Position numbers and translations under genes: made by a program. Shown in pieces: positions 7,420 to 16,550 of a DNA stretch of 64,000 nucleotides. The stretch is from JAAXGI01 sp965206975 (GTDB lineage: Bacteria > Gemmatimonadota > Gemmatimonadetes > Longimicrobiales > Gaopeijiaceae): assembly GCA_965206975.1 (NCBI GenBank), contig OZ242253.1, positions 1,922,001-1,986,000 on the forward strand. Reading direction: 5' to 3'. Position 1 is the first letter of the stretch. Every line of letters begins with the position of its first letter. Below the pieces are notes generated by a model that ran no database searches, was not told the origin of the DNA, and was given only the letters and a program-made list of their open reading frames with translations.

Positions 7420-8922
7420 ATGAACTGGAAGAACTTGCTAGGAATGCTGATCACGGTAGCGGTCACGACCGGTGGCACTGCGGGGACGCTTTGGGCCCAA
7501 TTCGGTGGTGGGGCGTCCACGGAGTTCGGTGGGCCCTTTGCTGTTCCAGGCGATGGGGAGCACCCCTATTTCGCGTCAGCGGACGGCGTCGTCGCAATTC
7601 GCGCAGGACGGCTGTTCGATGGCACGGGGACTACCTATGCCCTTGATCAGATCATCCTCATCAGAGGACAAGACATCGTCGACATCGGTCCAAACGTGGA
7701 TATCCCGGGTGGAGCGACGGTGGTCGACCTCAGCGACGCGACCGTGCTCCCAGGTATGGTCGACACCCACGTTCACATTATGGGAAACGGCTCTGCTGCG
7801 TCACAGTGGATTGCGGGCGTGCAATCTGCCGAGATGGCACTATACGCCGGATTTACGGTGATGGTCGACCAAGGGTCGCGGGAGAACCTGCCGTGGGCCA
7901 CGATCGAGATGAGAGACGCGATCATGGACGGCCGACTACTGGGACCGCGTTTGCAGGTGACAGGCCCGGTCGTGAACCCGCGAGGCGGAACCGCGGGGCT
8001 GCTCCCGTTGGACTATAACAACCTAGACCTTCCAGGGGACAGGCTCGGGATTCGGGGTGGGGATGCGGCTCGCCACGCGGTGCGCCTCTTGAAAATCATG
8101 GGTGCCGATTGGGTCAAGGTCTATAGCACCTGGGACATTACAGCGCCGCGTGGGGACATGTTTGAGCACTTTCCGGGGGACACGAGGTATTTGCCGGATA
8201 CCGAGGCGATGGCCGGCCTGCCCGCGTTGACCGACGAAGAGTTTCAGGCGATTGCCGACGAAGCGCGCCGCATGGGTCTTGTCTCGACCTGCCACACCTA
8301 CGGAATCGGGGAGGGAGCGGACGGCTGCGTTAACGCCGGCTTTGATGTTCCCATGCACATGATGGACGCCGATCACGACCCGGCGTTGATACGAAATATT
8401 GTCAACCGGGGAACATCCGTGCAGCTTTCCTGGAATGACGCTTGGACCGGTCGGCGTAATGTCAGTACACGAGCCGTGTTCAGGACGCTGCATGCCCAAG
8501 GCGTGGCTCTTCCGTTTGCCAGCGCAACCCAAGGCGGTACCTGGACCGACCGCCAAACCAATGTTCGACCCGATGGCACGAGTGGGGTCATCGGCGAGGG
8601 GGCGAACATGTTTCCCATCTTCGTGGAAGAGGGCATGAGCGAGGCAGAGGCACTGAATACCGCGTTCATGGTCGCCGCCAACGATCTAAACTACAACTGG
8701 GCGGAAAGGCTAGGCAGCATCGAGACGGGTAAGCTTGCGGACATCATCGCCGTCCCCGGTGACCCGCTGGAGGACATTTCCGAGATGATGAACGTTCAGT
8801 TTGTGATGAGGGGGGGGGTCGTTATACGTAACGATCTGACGACGAATGCCCCGGGAATCCTTTTAGCGCGCACGGGTGTGCAAAATGGGGCAGCCTTACT
8901 CGCTGAGGGTGAGGACCGCTAG
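7420..8922 (+). CDS. Secreted metal-dependent amidohydrolase
   Basis: A 500-residue protein. I start it at the ATG at 7420, which has GGAGG seven bases upstream and gives a clean signal peptide ending near LWAQ. A longer in-frame extension lacks a ribosome-binding site. After the signal come the amidohydrolase beta-sandwich (RAGRLFDGTG), then PGMVDTHVHIMG with the metal-binding HxH (H117, H119), the candidate bridging lysine in DWVKVYSTWD, a histidine in STCHTYG, and the C-terminal signature LGSIETGKLADIIAVPGDPL. These are imidazolonepropionase/prolidase-like amidohydrolases, and many homologues are exported. It diverges from the NHL lipoprotein gene. The substrate is unknown, perhaps a peptide or cyclic amide. 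Confidence 0.88.
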   Translation: MNWKNLLGMLITVAVTTGGTAGTLWAQFGGGASTEFGGPFAVPGDGEHPYFASADGVVAIRAGRLFDGTGTTYALDQIILIRGQDIVDIGPNVDIPGGATVVDLSDATVLPGMVDTHVHIMGNGSAASQWIAGVQSAEMALYAGFTVMVDQGSRENLPWATIEMRDAIMDGRLLGPRLQVTGPVVNPRGGTAGLLPLDYNNLDLPGDRLGIRGGDAARHAVRLLKIMGADWVKVYSTWDITAPRGDMFEHFPGDTRYLPDTEAMAGLPALTDEEFQAIADEARRMGLVSTCHTYGIGEGADGCVNAGFDVPMHMMDADHDPALIRNIVNRGTSVQLSWNDAWTGRRNVSTRAVFRTLHAQGVALPFASATQGGTWTDRQTNVRPDGTSGVIGEGANMFPIFVEEGMSEAEALNTAFMVAANDLNYNWAERLGSIETGKLADIIAVPGDPLEDISEMMNVQFVMRGGVVIRNDLTTNAPGILLARTGVQNGAALLAEGEDR

Positions 8923-9248
8923 GCTTCTCGCGACTTGAGCTAGCAGGTCACCCAGCGATCGGGGTCCTCCGGGTCCTTTGTATTGATCCGGGCTGGCAGC
9001 CGCAACGGCTCCGTCTCTTTCTTCCACCACCCCTGGGGGGAGAGAGAGGCGGAGGCGTGTATGCGGCCCTCTTGAAGCAATCACACGTGGAGGCCGGTTC
9101 TGCGCCCTCGCCACTCCTCGCTCCGGGGAGCTAGGCCAAGACTCACCGTCTCAGAGAGTGCAAACTCGCTCGGCCCGGCGCCGCTGGATTGCCTGGGAAG
9201 ATCCACGGCCCCAGAGTCGGGGAGAGCTCCATGTCGGCTCTGCCCCGC
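8923..9248. other. Intergenic, nothing recognised
   Basis: The 326 bp lie between the convergent 3' ends of the amidohydrolase gene and the lipocalin-like gene. No credible coding frame, RNA gene or strong terminator with a U-tract is visible. Confidence 0.5.
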
Positions 9249-9683
9249 TCAGTCCCGGCGCCAGAGTAGGACGCTCTCTACTGCTATGCCGTCGATTAGA
9301 ATGGGTGGCGTACTCAATCTGAGCGTGTCTTCCCCGAACTCGAAGAGCCGCAGTTGGTCAGTTCCCACCCAGTTCGGGATCGAAGCAACTTCGATATGGT
9401 GGGTAACTTCACCCGCCTCGGAATCGATCGAGTAGGTACCATAGTAGCCGAGGTAAGTAGTAAACGCCTGAATGATCTCCTCCGCCGGCGCCCTTCTGAA
9501 GTCGTCCGTGGAGAAACCTGCCCGGTCCTCGGACATGACTTGGACCGACATGCGACCATTGTCGTGGTAGGTGATGCGGCCGACGACTGACTCCCCAAAG
9601 GGATGGACCATCTCCCCGTTCGATGCCTTGGCGTGAAAGGACTCGAGACTCCACGTCCCCATGAAGTCTGACGTGCGACTCAT
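9249..9683 (-). CDS. Lipocalin-like domain protein
   Basis: A 144-residue protein without a signal peptide. It begins SDFMGTWSLESFHAKASNG and continues with GRITYHDNGRMSVQVMS, YYGTYSIDSEAGEVTHHI, WVGTDQLRLFEF and ILIDGIAVESVLLWRR. This GxW start and alternating-strand pattern match the bacterial lipocalin-like domain (Lipocalin_5 type), a small beta-barrel thought to bind a hydrophobic ligand. The start has GGCGAGGT upstream. It is oriented with the aldolase and the second NHL lipoprotein but is separated from the aldolase by 58 bp, so it may be the third gene of that unit. No catalytic residues can be assigned. Confidence 0.75.
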   Translation of the reverse strand: MSRTSDFMGTWSLESFHAKASNGEMVHPFGESVVGRITYHDNGRMSVQVMSEDRAGFSTDDFRRAPAEEIIQAFTTYLGYYGTYSIDSEAGEVTHHIEVASIPNWVGTDQLRLFEFGEDTLRLSTPPILIDGIAVESVLLWRRD

Positions 9684-9741
9684 CTATGTACCTCGCCTGG
9701 GATGCATCTAGGCTTCGGTAAAACGGTCTCGATCCCGGAGA

Positions 9742-10707
9742 TTAGAGACCCCCGCCTAGGATGGCGCGACCCTCATCCGCCGCCTCGACGGACGTTCGGA
9801 TGATCCGCCAGCCCTCCCGGACCCTACGCGCGACATCCTCCCCCGTGTTCGCGGTGATCGCGCAGGCGACGTCGTGGCGGGTACATGCCGCGAGGATCTG
9901 CTGGAAGGCTTCCTCGAGCTCCGGCGTTCCCTGGGTGACCCCTAGCGAGCGGCTCAGGTCGCCGCCGGCGCCTGGGAAAAGGGCCCCTACGCCTCGAGTG
10001 GAAGCGATCGCATCGAGGTTCCGCAGGGCCTCGACGGACTCGATCATCATTACCGCGAGTAGATCCCCATCCGGATTGAGCGGCCAGAGGTCGGCTCTCC
10101 GGAGGTACTCTTCCGAGCTCACCCCCCAGGCCCACGCCGCGTTGCCAGCCGAGACCCCCCGGATTCCCCGCGGCTCCCGATAGCGCGAATCCCGAAGCTG
10201 AGGATAGCGCATGGTACTGACTGCGAACGCCGCCTGCTCAGGAGTGTCCACGCCATTGAAGATGATTCCGTAGAGCCCCATGTCCAAGGCCTGCTTCACG
10301 ACCCATTCGGATTCCAAGGCCGGGGGTGCGAAGCGAGCGAACAGTGCGACGTTGGGCTGCACGTTCCCCTTTTCAAGAACGGTCCCCTTGTCGCCCATTC
10401 CCAGGAGGAACATCCTCAGGGCGGGGAAGTCCATTGGGCTGTGCTCCATGTCCACGTATATGAAGTCAGCCGGTGCCCGAGCGGCCTCGCGCGCGTATGA
10501 CAGGGAAAGGTCCTGGGTGCTGAGGCCGTATACGATCTCACCTGCCTCGAGCTTGGCGATCACCGGATTCAGATGGACCCCTTCTTGGGCCAGCAGAGAG
10601 CCAGGAAGCAGGAGGAGCATGGCCCAGATGGAACGAGCGAGGCTTCCCCGGGCGCGCGCGGTCCAATCAATAGCGGATAGGAAGCGCGGGTCGATTGTGC
10701 TGCTCAT
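9742..10707 (-). CDS. Exported HpcH/HpaI-family aldolase
   Basis: The 321-residue product has an N-terminal hydrophobic segment (SIWAMLLLLPGSLLAQ) that looks like a signal peptide, unusual for this cytosolic family. The TIM-barrel core carries family motifs: FIYVDMEHSPMDF, ALDMGLYGIIFNGVDTPEQA, YREPRGIRGVSAGNAAWAWG, LLAVMMIESVEALRNLDAIA and GALFPGAGGDLSRSLG. The ESVEAL glutamate and the AGGDLS aspartate correspond to metal-binding residues of 2-keto-3-deoxy acid aldolases. AAGGAG precedes the ATG. The gene starts 16 bp after the stop of 10724-11920, which indicates an operon of lipoprotein, then aldolase, then the lipocalin-like gene. The substrate is unknown. Confidence 0.82.
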   Translation of the reverse strand: MSSTIDPRFLSAIDWTARARGSLARSIWAMLLLLPGSLLAQEGVHLNPVIAKLEAGEIVYGLSTQDLSLSYAREAARAPADFIYVDMEHSPMDFPALRMFLLGMGDKGTVLEKGNVQPNVALFARFAPPALESEWVVKQALDMGLYGIIFNGVDTPEQAAFAVSTMRYPQLRDSRYREPRGIRGVSAGNAAWAWGVSSEEYLRRADLWPLNPDGDLLAVMMIESVEALRNLDAIASTRGVGALFPGAGGDLSRSLGVTQGTPELEEAFQQILAACTRHDVACAITANTGEDVARRVREGWRIIRTSVEAADEGRAILGGGL

Positions 10708-10723
10708 CGTGGCATCTCCTTCA

Positions 10724-11920
10724 CTACGGCGTGCCTAGACCTGTGAAGCGATATCTGTAGTAACGCTGTCCGTCGTTTACCTCACCAATGAAGATGTTAC
10801 CCTGCGAATCGGCCGCAAAGCTGTGGGCGTGGAAGAACTCCCGCGCATTGTGGCCCGCGTAGCCGCCGATCTGGTGCACGACTTCGAGAGTCTCTCGATT
10901 CAGAACGTGGACCCACTTGTTGGAGCCGTCTACTACGTAGAGGAAGGTCTCCTCAGGGTCCGGTGACGTCGCGAACGCGTGAACGGTACCTACGCTGTGG
11001 AGCGTATTGGGTTTGATGAAGGTCTCTCGTACAAACGTACCGTCGAGGTTGAAGACCTGAAGACGAAGATGCCCCCGGTCGGCCACGTAGACGAGTTCGT
11101 CGTCCGTCACATAGACCGCGTGGACTGGGGTGTTGAATTGCTGAGGGGGTGCTTCTCCTGCGGCAAGTTGCTCGATATATTCGGCCCTAGTTGGCAGCTC
11201 GACGCTATCGTCGGGGCGGTTGCCGTAAGCGCCCCAGTGACGTTTGTACTCTCCACTCCCACCGTCGAATACGATGACGCGCCGATTCCCGTACCCGTCC
11301 GCTACAAACAGCTCGTTCGTGGGTTCGTAGAGGAATAGGCCAGCGGGACCGCCGACGTTTTCGGTGTCGCTGCTGCCGCCGTTCATGCCCTCACGGCCGA
11401 TCTGTAGTAGGAATTCGCCCGAGCTCGTGAATTTGAGGATATGGTTGTCCGAGCCCGCACTGCCGGTCAGCCAAACGTTGTCCTCGTGATCCACGAAGAT
11501 GCCGTGCTCGTTCGTGAACCACTCGTATCCCTCTCCGGGGCCTCCCCACGCCTGAACGAACTGTCCCTCGGCGTCAAACTGCATGACGGGGGGCGCCGGG
11601 TAGCAGCACTCAGCCTCAGGGGGGTCGAGCGCGGCAGCCTTCTCACCGTCCGGGATCGTCCCGGGGCGGTGGAATACCCAGATGTTGTCCCGCGAATCGA
11701 CTGCCAGGCCACCTACCTGCCCACTCACCCATTGATTTGGGAGTACCGAGAAGAACAGAGGGTCTGGCTCGAATATCGGAAACCCACCCCCGATCGCTTG
11801 CCAGGCCGAGACGGCGTCAGCCTTCTCTTGGCTTGGAGAGCCATCACGATCAGCGCACCCGACAACGAGCACACCAACTACCGCTGCAAACACTCCGGCC
11901 GTCACTTTCTCGCTGATCAT
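10724..11920 (-). CDS. NHL-repeat lipoprotein (second copy)
   Basis: The 398-residue product has a hydrophobic N-terminus ending in the lipobox VVGC, so it should be acylated. NHL-type propeller repeats follow: VGGLAVDSRDNIWVFHRPG, GIFVDHEDNVWLTGSAGSD, TNELFVADGYGNRRVIVFDG, DDELVYVADRGHLRLQVF and FAADSQGNIFIGEVNDGQRY. It shares its layout with 5904-6995 but is not a close copy. An acidic/proline-rich segment after the lipobox is probably a periplasmic linker. It leads the three-gene minus-strand unit with the exported aldolase (16 bp apart). The propeller may bind or cleave the same class of substrate as the neighbouring enzymes, which is inference from proximity only. Confidence 0.8.
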   Translation of the reverse strand: MISEKVTAGVFAAVVGVLVVGCADRDGSPSQEKADAVSAWQAIGGGFPIFEPDPLFFSVLPNQWVSGQVGGLAVDSRDNIWVFHRPGTIPDGEKAAALDPPEAECCYPAPPVMQFDAEGQFVQAWGGPGEGYEWFTNEHGIFVDHEDNVWLTGSAGSDNHILKFTSSGEFLLQIGREGMNGGSSDTENVGGPAGLFLYEPTNELFVADGYGNRRVIVFDGGSGEYKRHWGAYGNRPDDSVELPTRAEYIEQLAAGEAPPQQFNTPVHAVYVTDDELVYVADRGHLRLQVFNLDGTFVRETFIKPNTLHSVGTVHAFATSPDPEETFLYVVDGSNKWVHVLNRETLEVVHQIGGYAGHNAREFFHAHSFAADSQGNIFIGEVNDGQRYYRYRFTGLGTP

Positions 11921-12168
11921 TCGAACCCCTTCCGCAAGTGCGAGAGGCGTACGCCGCTAAGTAGTGGCGTCTGGAGAAGGTGGGGATTCCTCAGAGGCCG
12001 GGCAATGTGATCGATAGGCGAAAGACGCTCTCACTGCGTCGGGGGACCACACTCCTGATGAGCGTGAGGGGGCGGGCCAGAACCCGTAAGCCTCATGTCA
12101 GCGAGACAAAATTAGGTCTAGTCCCGATCTGTGTGGAAAAGCGAAGAGGAAGCTCCTCGATGCTTGGG

Positions 12169-12828
12169 TTAGGCTGCGCTGGCGATCTCCTTGGGCTCGA
12201 GGAGTGAGAGGTCCAGGTAACGGCGCTGGCTCCAGGCCTCGGTAGTTCTCAGAGCAACCGTGGTGATGAGGCGGAGTGCACTGGTTCGGTTGGGGAAGGC
12301 AGCGGCGCTCGGGATCCGGCGCTTGATCTCGGCGTGCAGGCGCTCCAGCCCGTGGGTGGTGCGTAACTTGGCCCGGTGGGGCTCAGGGAACGCGGAGAAG
12401 TGGGCCTGGGCGGTGAAGCCCCGCTCGAGCACCTTGATTGCCTCGGGGAGCTCCTTGTGCCAACGCGCTGTGGTCTCGGCCAGGCGCTTCTTCGCCTCAG
12501 CCAGCCCGGGTGCCCGGAAGACGGCAGCAACCGCGCGCGCCACACGGTCGTGCAGGCGATGCGGGACTTCGGCCAGCACTTTGCGCTGCAGGTGCACGGT
12601 GGAGCGATGGCGGTCAGGCTCCGGCAGGAAGCGGCGTAGCGCAGCGGCCAGGCCCGCGTGCTCGTCCGCGATCACGCGCTCGACGCCGCTGAGGCCTCGC
12701 TCCAAGAGCTGCTCGAGGGGCTCCGAGCAGTTGTCCTGCGACTCCTCAGCGCCCAGCGTGGGGCCCGGGATCCGGCGGCGGTCGTCCTGGCCCACTGCGC
12801 AGGTCACGAGGAAGCTGTCCCAACCGTA
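12169..12828 (-). pseudogene. IS256-family (mutator) transposase, C-terminal part, cut by another IS
   Basis: About 220 codons of an IS256-type transposase read on the minus strand. They run from LVTCAVGQDD through LGAEESQDN, LEQLLERGLSGVERVIADEH, FLPEPDRHRSTVHLQRKVLA, HGLERLHAEIKRRIPSAAAF and RLITTVALRTTEAWSQRRYL to the natural stop at 12169. The frame is intact to about 12829, where the homology ends exactly at the terminus of the next IS256 element. The N-terminal half is not found on the far side, so insertion was followed by deletion. The sequence belongs to a different IS256 subgroup from 12928-14217. Confidence 0.82.
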
Positions 12829-14249
12829 GTTGAAGGTTCCTGAAAGGGGAGAAAGAAAAGTGGTGGCCCCGGGGGTCCCGGGCCGATAGGCTCGGGTAGG
12901 CAAAAACCCCAACACGGAGCCACCACGATGAAGAGAACGTACGAGGCAAGGGATCGGGCGGACAAGCGCGCGATCAGGGAGTTCCTGAAGCGGGAGGGGC
13001 AGTTTCTGCTTCCGCTGCTTGAGCTCGTGGAGCAGACGGAGGTCGCGATCGACGAAGTCATCCAGGTGATGGGACGAGCGACGATCGAAGCGGTGCTGGA
13101 GATGAGCGCCGAGGGTGTGGCAGGCGTGAAGCAGGCAGGTCGGTCACGAGCGGAAGACGACACGGCGTGGTATGGCCGGCAGGGTGGTGTGGTTTACCTG
13201 TCGGACCGGAAGGTGCGTGTGGAGCGGCCACGGCTCAGGCGCCGGGGCGCCGGGGAGGGTGGCGAGGTCGAGGTGCCGGCGTACGCAGCGATGCGGAGAC
13301 CGGGCGCCGTGGCGGATCGGATGCTCGAGGTCCTGATGGCGGGGGTGAGCACGCGGAAGTACGGCCGTGTGATCGGTGAGATGGCCGACACGGTCGGGGT
13401 GAGCAAGTCGGCGGTGAGCCGTGAGACGGTCGAGGCCTCTGAGCGCGTGCTGAAGGAGCTGATGGAGCGCCGGCTGGATGCGTGGGACCTCCTGGTGATC
13501 TACCTGGACGGGATCCGGATGGGCTCGCACCACGTGCTTGCTGCGGTAGGCGTGGACTCAGACGGAAAGAAGCACGTGCTGGGCGTGAGGGAAGGAGCGA
13601 GTGAGAACGCCGAGGTGACCAGCGCGCTCCTAGAGGATCTGGTCGAGCGCGGCCTGGACCCGGGCAGGCGGCGGCTGTTCGTGATCGATGGCTCGAAAGC
13701 GCTCAGGAAGGCGATCGAGAAGGTGTTCGGCCAACGTCACCCCATCCAGCGCTGCCGCAACCACAAGCTCCGCAACGTGCTGGGTCATCTGCCGAAGGAT
13801 CAGCATCCTCAGGTGAAGGCGGCGTTCCGGGCGGCGATGAAGCTGGACGCGAAGCAGGGCGAGCAGAAGCTCGAGCAGCTCGCCCGATGGCTCGAGCGCG
13901 ACCACCCCTCGGCCTCGGCCAGCCTGCGCGAAGGCCTCAGCGAGATGTTCACGATCAACCGGCTCGGCCTCCCGCCGCGGCTGAGGAAGTGCCTGGGCTC
14001 GACCAACCTGATCGACAGCACCCACTCGGGCGTAAGACGGAAGACCCGCAGGGTGACCAACTGGAAGAACGGAGCGATGGCCTTGCGCTGGGCCGCGGCC
14101 TCGTTCGTGGAGACCGAGAAGAGCTACCGGAGGATCATCGGCTACGACCAGCTCTGGATGCTCAGGGCCCACCTCGACGACCATGAACCGGTTGCCGAAA
14201 TGAGAAAGGCAGGCTAACCAAGAGACTCTCCGGAGCCACCACCTTCAAC
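12829..14249 (+). mobile_element. IS256-family insertion sequence, apparently complete
   Basis: The element is bounded by the short inverted repeat GTTGAAGGT at 12829-12837 and its complement ACCTTCAAC at 14241-14249. A longer related block (GTGGTGGCCCCGG against CCGGAGCCACCACC) lies close to each end. It contains one transposase gene. It interrupts an older IS256 transposase on its left. I see no matching 8-9 bp target duplication in the flanks, which fits deletion of one side. Confidence 0.7.
12928..14217 (+). CDS. IS256-family transposase (complete)
   Basis: A 429-residue mutator-type DDE transposase. It has an N-terminal DNA-binding helical region (ADKRAIREFLKREGQF, EQTEVAIDEVIQVMG) and a middle region VSTRKYGRVIGEMADTVGVS. 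The RNase H-like core carries acidic residues D194 (VIYLDGIRMG) and D254 (LFVIDGSKALR). The zinc/His-rich HPIQRCRNHKLRNVLGHLP and C-terminal VTNWKNGAMALRWAAASFVE are typical of the group. No internal stop or frameshift is seen. The gene fills its element (12829-14249), and its start is about 100 bp from the left end. It is probably still competent. Confidence 0.92.
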   Translation: MKRTYEARDRADKRAIREFLKREGQFLLPLLELVEQTEVAIDEVIQVMGRATIEAVLEMSAEGVAGVKQAGRSRAEDDTAWYGRQGGVVYLSDRKVRVERPRLRRRGAGEGGEVEVPAYAAMRRPGAVADRMLEVLMAGVSTRKYGRVIGEMADTVGVSKSAVSRETVEASERVLKELMERRLDAWDLLVIYLDGIRMGSHHVLAAVGVDSDGKKHVLGVREGASENAEVTSALLEDLVERGLDPGRRRLFVIDGSKALRKAIEKVFGQRHPIQRCRNHKLRNVLGHLPKDQHPQVKAAFRAAMKLDAKQGEQKLEQLARWLERDHPSASASLREGLSEMFTINRLGLPPRLRKCLGSTNLIDSTHSGVRRKTRRVTNWKNGAMALRWAAASFVETEKSYRRIIGYDQLWMLRAHLDDHEPVAEMRKAG

Positions 14250-14321
14250 TGTCAGCGGGACACCATCGTCACGAGCGCGCTCACGTTCTCTTTCTTTTCC
14301 AGGCTGTCCACTCTCTCCGGA

Positions 14322-15553
14322 TGTACAGAGATGGTAATGATCTGACAGTCGGCCACGAGAGGTGACGGTGGCCAACCGCCCTCGCCGGAGCTAATTGAGA
14401 GATGTCGAAGTCACTCACTTAGCACGGGAGAGAAGATGACCACCGTCCAGAAGGAGAAGATAGCGCGTCGCAAGCTGAGTCTGCTACAGCTGGCCCAGGA
14501 GCTCGGCAACGTGAGCAAGGCGTGCCACATCGTGGGCTATAGCCGGCAGCAGTTCTACGAGATCCGACGCAACTTCCAGCTCTACGGGGCCGAGGGACTG
14601 ATCGACCAGCTACCGGGGCCGAAGGGACCGCACCCGAACCGAGTGGGCGAGAAGGTCGAGGCGGCGATTCTGGAGCACAGTCTGGCGTGTCCGACGCAGG
14701 GAGCCCAGCGGGTCGCGGATGCGTTGCTGCTGGGAGGGATCCAGGTCAGCTCAGGGGGGGTGCGTGGGGTGTGGGGTCGTCCACGGCCTGACGACGAAGC
14801 ACGAACGGCTGCTCAGGCTCGAAGAGACGGCGAGGGAACGGAAGCTGAAGCTGACCGCCGAGCAGATCGCGCTGCTGGAGCGCTTCAGCCCCGAGTTCCG
14901 GGAGCGCCACATCGAAGTCCACTACCCGGGCGACCTCGTGGCCGTGGACACGTTCTTTGTCGGAACGCTGAAGGGGGTCGGAAAGGTGTACCTGCAGACC
15001 GTGCTCGATTGCTTCAGCCGCTACGCCTGGGGCCGGTTCTACACGAGCAAGCTTCCGCTCACGGCGGTGCAGGTGATCCACAACGACGTGCTGCCCTTCT
15101 TCGAGGAGCACCGGGTCCGGGTGAAGACCGTGCTCAGTGACAACGGCCGCGAGTGCTGTGGCCGTCCGGACCGTCACCCCTACGAGCTCTTCCTTCAGCT
15201 CGAGGACATCGAGCACCGTACGACGAAGGTGGGCAGGCCCCAGTCCAACGGCTTCATCGAGCGCTTCCACCGCACGCTCCTCGACGAGCACTTGAGGGTG
15301 AAGGGCCGCACCACCTGGTACGAGACCGTCGAGGAGATGCAGACCGACCTGGAGGCCTACCTCGAGACCTACAACCGCAAGCGACCGCACCGAGGCCGAG
15401 CCATGGAGGGCCGCACGCCCTACCAGGTCTTCAAGGCCGGTCTCCCGGTCGCCAGGAAGGCCGCAAAGGCCAACAAGGAGGACGCCAACAAGAAGGCAGC
15501 CTAGACGCAGCTCCGGCGAGGGCCGACTGTCAGGTCATTACCATCTCTGTACA
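14322..15553 (+). mobile_element. IS481-family insertion sequence with 33-bp inverted repeats and 7-bp target duplication
   Basis: The left inverted repeat is 14322-14354 and the right is 15521-15553. They begin TGTACAGAGATGG and match at 32 of 33 positions. The direct repeat CTCCGGA lies immediately outside both ends (14315-14321 and 15554-15560) and is the target-site duplication. IS481 elements normally start TGT and duplicate a few base pairs. The near-perfect ends and the duplication imply a recent insertion, although the transposase inside is frameshifted. Related ends or fragments occur at 17375-17831, 38130-38163 and 50702-50754. Confidence 0.93.
14436..15504 (+). pseudogene. IS481-family transposase, frameshifted
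   Basis: The first part reads MTTVQKEKIARRKLSLLQ with a helix-turn-helix (VSKACHIVGYSRQQFYEI) up to about 14775. The rest is in a different frame, from GLTTKHERLLRLEE through the integrase core: LVAVDTFFVGTL, VLDCFSRYAWGRF, TVLSDNGREC and QSNGFIERFHRTLLDE. The D-D-E residues are all present. The shift is a single extra base near 14776-14783, next to a run of seven Gs (14754-14760). The two frames overlap there, so a sequencing error, a true null mutation or programmed frameshifting are all possible. Single-frame IS481 transposases are the norm. Confidence 0.85.
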
Positions 15554-15594
15554 CTCCGGACGCCTTCACCCTCTCTTGCACAATTCTAAGGACA

Positions 15595-16302
15595 CTACCC
15601 TCGGCGCCGATACGGCAGGCGATTGAGCGCATCACGGTGGAACTGCCAGGTGGGGATCAGTTGATCCATCAATGCAACGAAGCGGGCGTTGTGGGTTGGC
15701 TCCAGCAAGTGAACCAGCTCGTGAACAACGACGTACTCGAAGCACTCCGGCGGCTTCTTGGCCAGTTCTGTATTGAGGCGGATCCTGCGTGCGTTGTAGT
15801 TGCAGCTCCCCCATCGGGTCTTCATCCGCTGTACGAAGAACCGCTCCACACTCACCCCAATCCGTGGCTCCCATCGGGCAAGTAGCGGGGGCACGGCCTT
15901 CTTGATCTGCTCCCGATACCATGCCTCGACGATCGCGTGCCTCCTGCGCTCGTCTGTACCTGGGCGCACCCGCAGAAGCATACGGTTGTACTTCAACTCG
16001 ATCGAGGGTGGCTCGTCACACTCGGTAACCTTGAGCAAGTAGCGCTTTCCCCACACATAGTGGCTCTCCCGGTCCACATACTCGCGCGGTGTCTCGCGCT
16101 CCTCTTCCCGTAGCTTTCTCTGCTGCCGCTTGATCCAGTCCAGCTTGGAGATCGCGAACCCACGAATCGTCTCCAAGCTCATGCGCTTCGGAGCCGAGAT
16201 CCGAACACGGCCCGTTGGGGGATAGACACGGAGATGAACGTTCTTGATGTCCTTTAGGACCACGTCCACCGCGATGTCGCCCACCTGGATCTGTGACGCC
16301 AT
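15595..16302 (-). CDS. YgjP-type (M48/DUF45) zinc metallopeptidase
   Basis: A 235-residue protein with the zinc signature HELVH at 194-198 and a third ligand candidate H204 (LLEPTHNARF). It is preceded by the family block MKTRWGSCNYNARRIRLN (160-177). The N-terminus (VRISAPKRMSLETIRGFAIS, LDWIKRQQ) is also typical of YgjP/DUF45 proteins. These are commonly encoded beside type I restriction genes. Its ATG overlaps by one base the TGA of an upstream hsdR stub (16302-16487), the arrangement expected at the end of an hsd operon. The gene is complete but has lost its operon: everything upstream of the hsdR stub is replaced by foreign fragments. Confidence 0.88.
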   Translation of the reverse strand: MASQIQVGDIAVDVVLKDIKNVHLRVYPPTGRVRISAPKRMSLETIRGFAISKLDWIKRQQRKLREEERETPREYVDRESHYVWGKRYLLKVTECDEPPSIELKYNRMLLRVRPGTDERRRHAIVEAWYREQIKKAVPPLLARWEPRIGVSVERFFVQRMKTRWGSCNYNARRIRLNTELAKKPPECFEYVVVHELVHLLEPTHNARFVALMDQLIPTWQFHRDALNRLPYRRRG

Positions 16303-16487
16303 CAGTATTCGCCCTGCGCCGTGATAGTGAGGAAAATCCGCTCCACCTCCGCCTCCTCCTGCAAGATCTCATACAAGCCACCCTTGGTCACCTGCTCGCG
16401 AGTCTGGACCCCGCGCCACCCATCCGGCCGGATCTGCCTCACTTTCCTGTCGATCCTCCGCGCCCGTTCGAGGGCTGGGTCACCGGA
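16302..16487 (-). pseudogene. Type I restriction enzyme R subunit (hsdR), 3' stub
   Basis: About 61 codons ending at the TGA at 16302-16304 read like the HsdR C-terminus: RPDGWRGVQTREQVTKGGLY, then EILQEEAEVERIF. The motif 'D-E-EVERIF...EY' closes many HsdR proteins. Upstream of about 16490 the frame loses resemblance and runs into unrelated sequence, so only the last twentieth of the gene is left. Coupling to the metallopeptidase start supports the identification. Confidence 0.65.
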
Positions 16488-16550
16488 GACTGCCGACTCA
16501 CCTGGCGCTTCAGCCACTCGATCTGATCCTTGCGATCCAATGCGTGAGCC

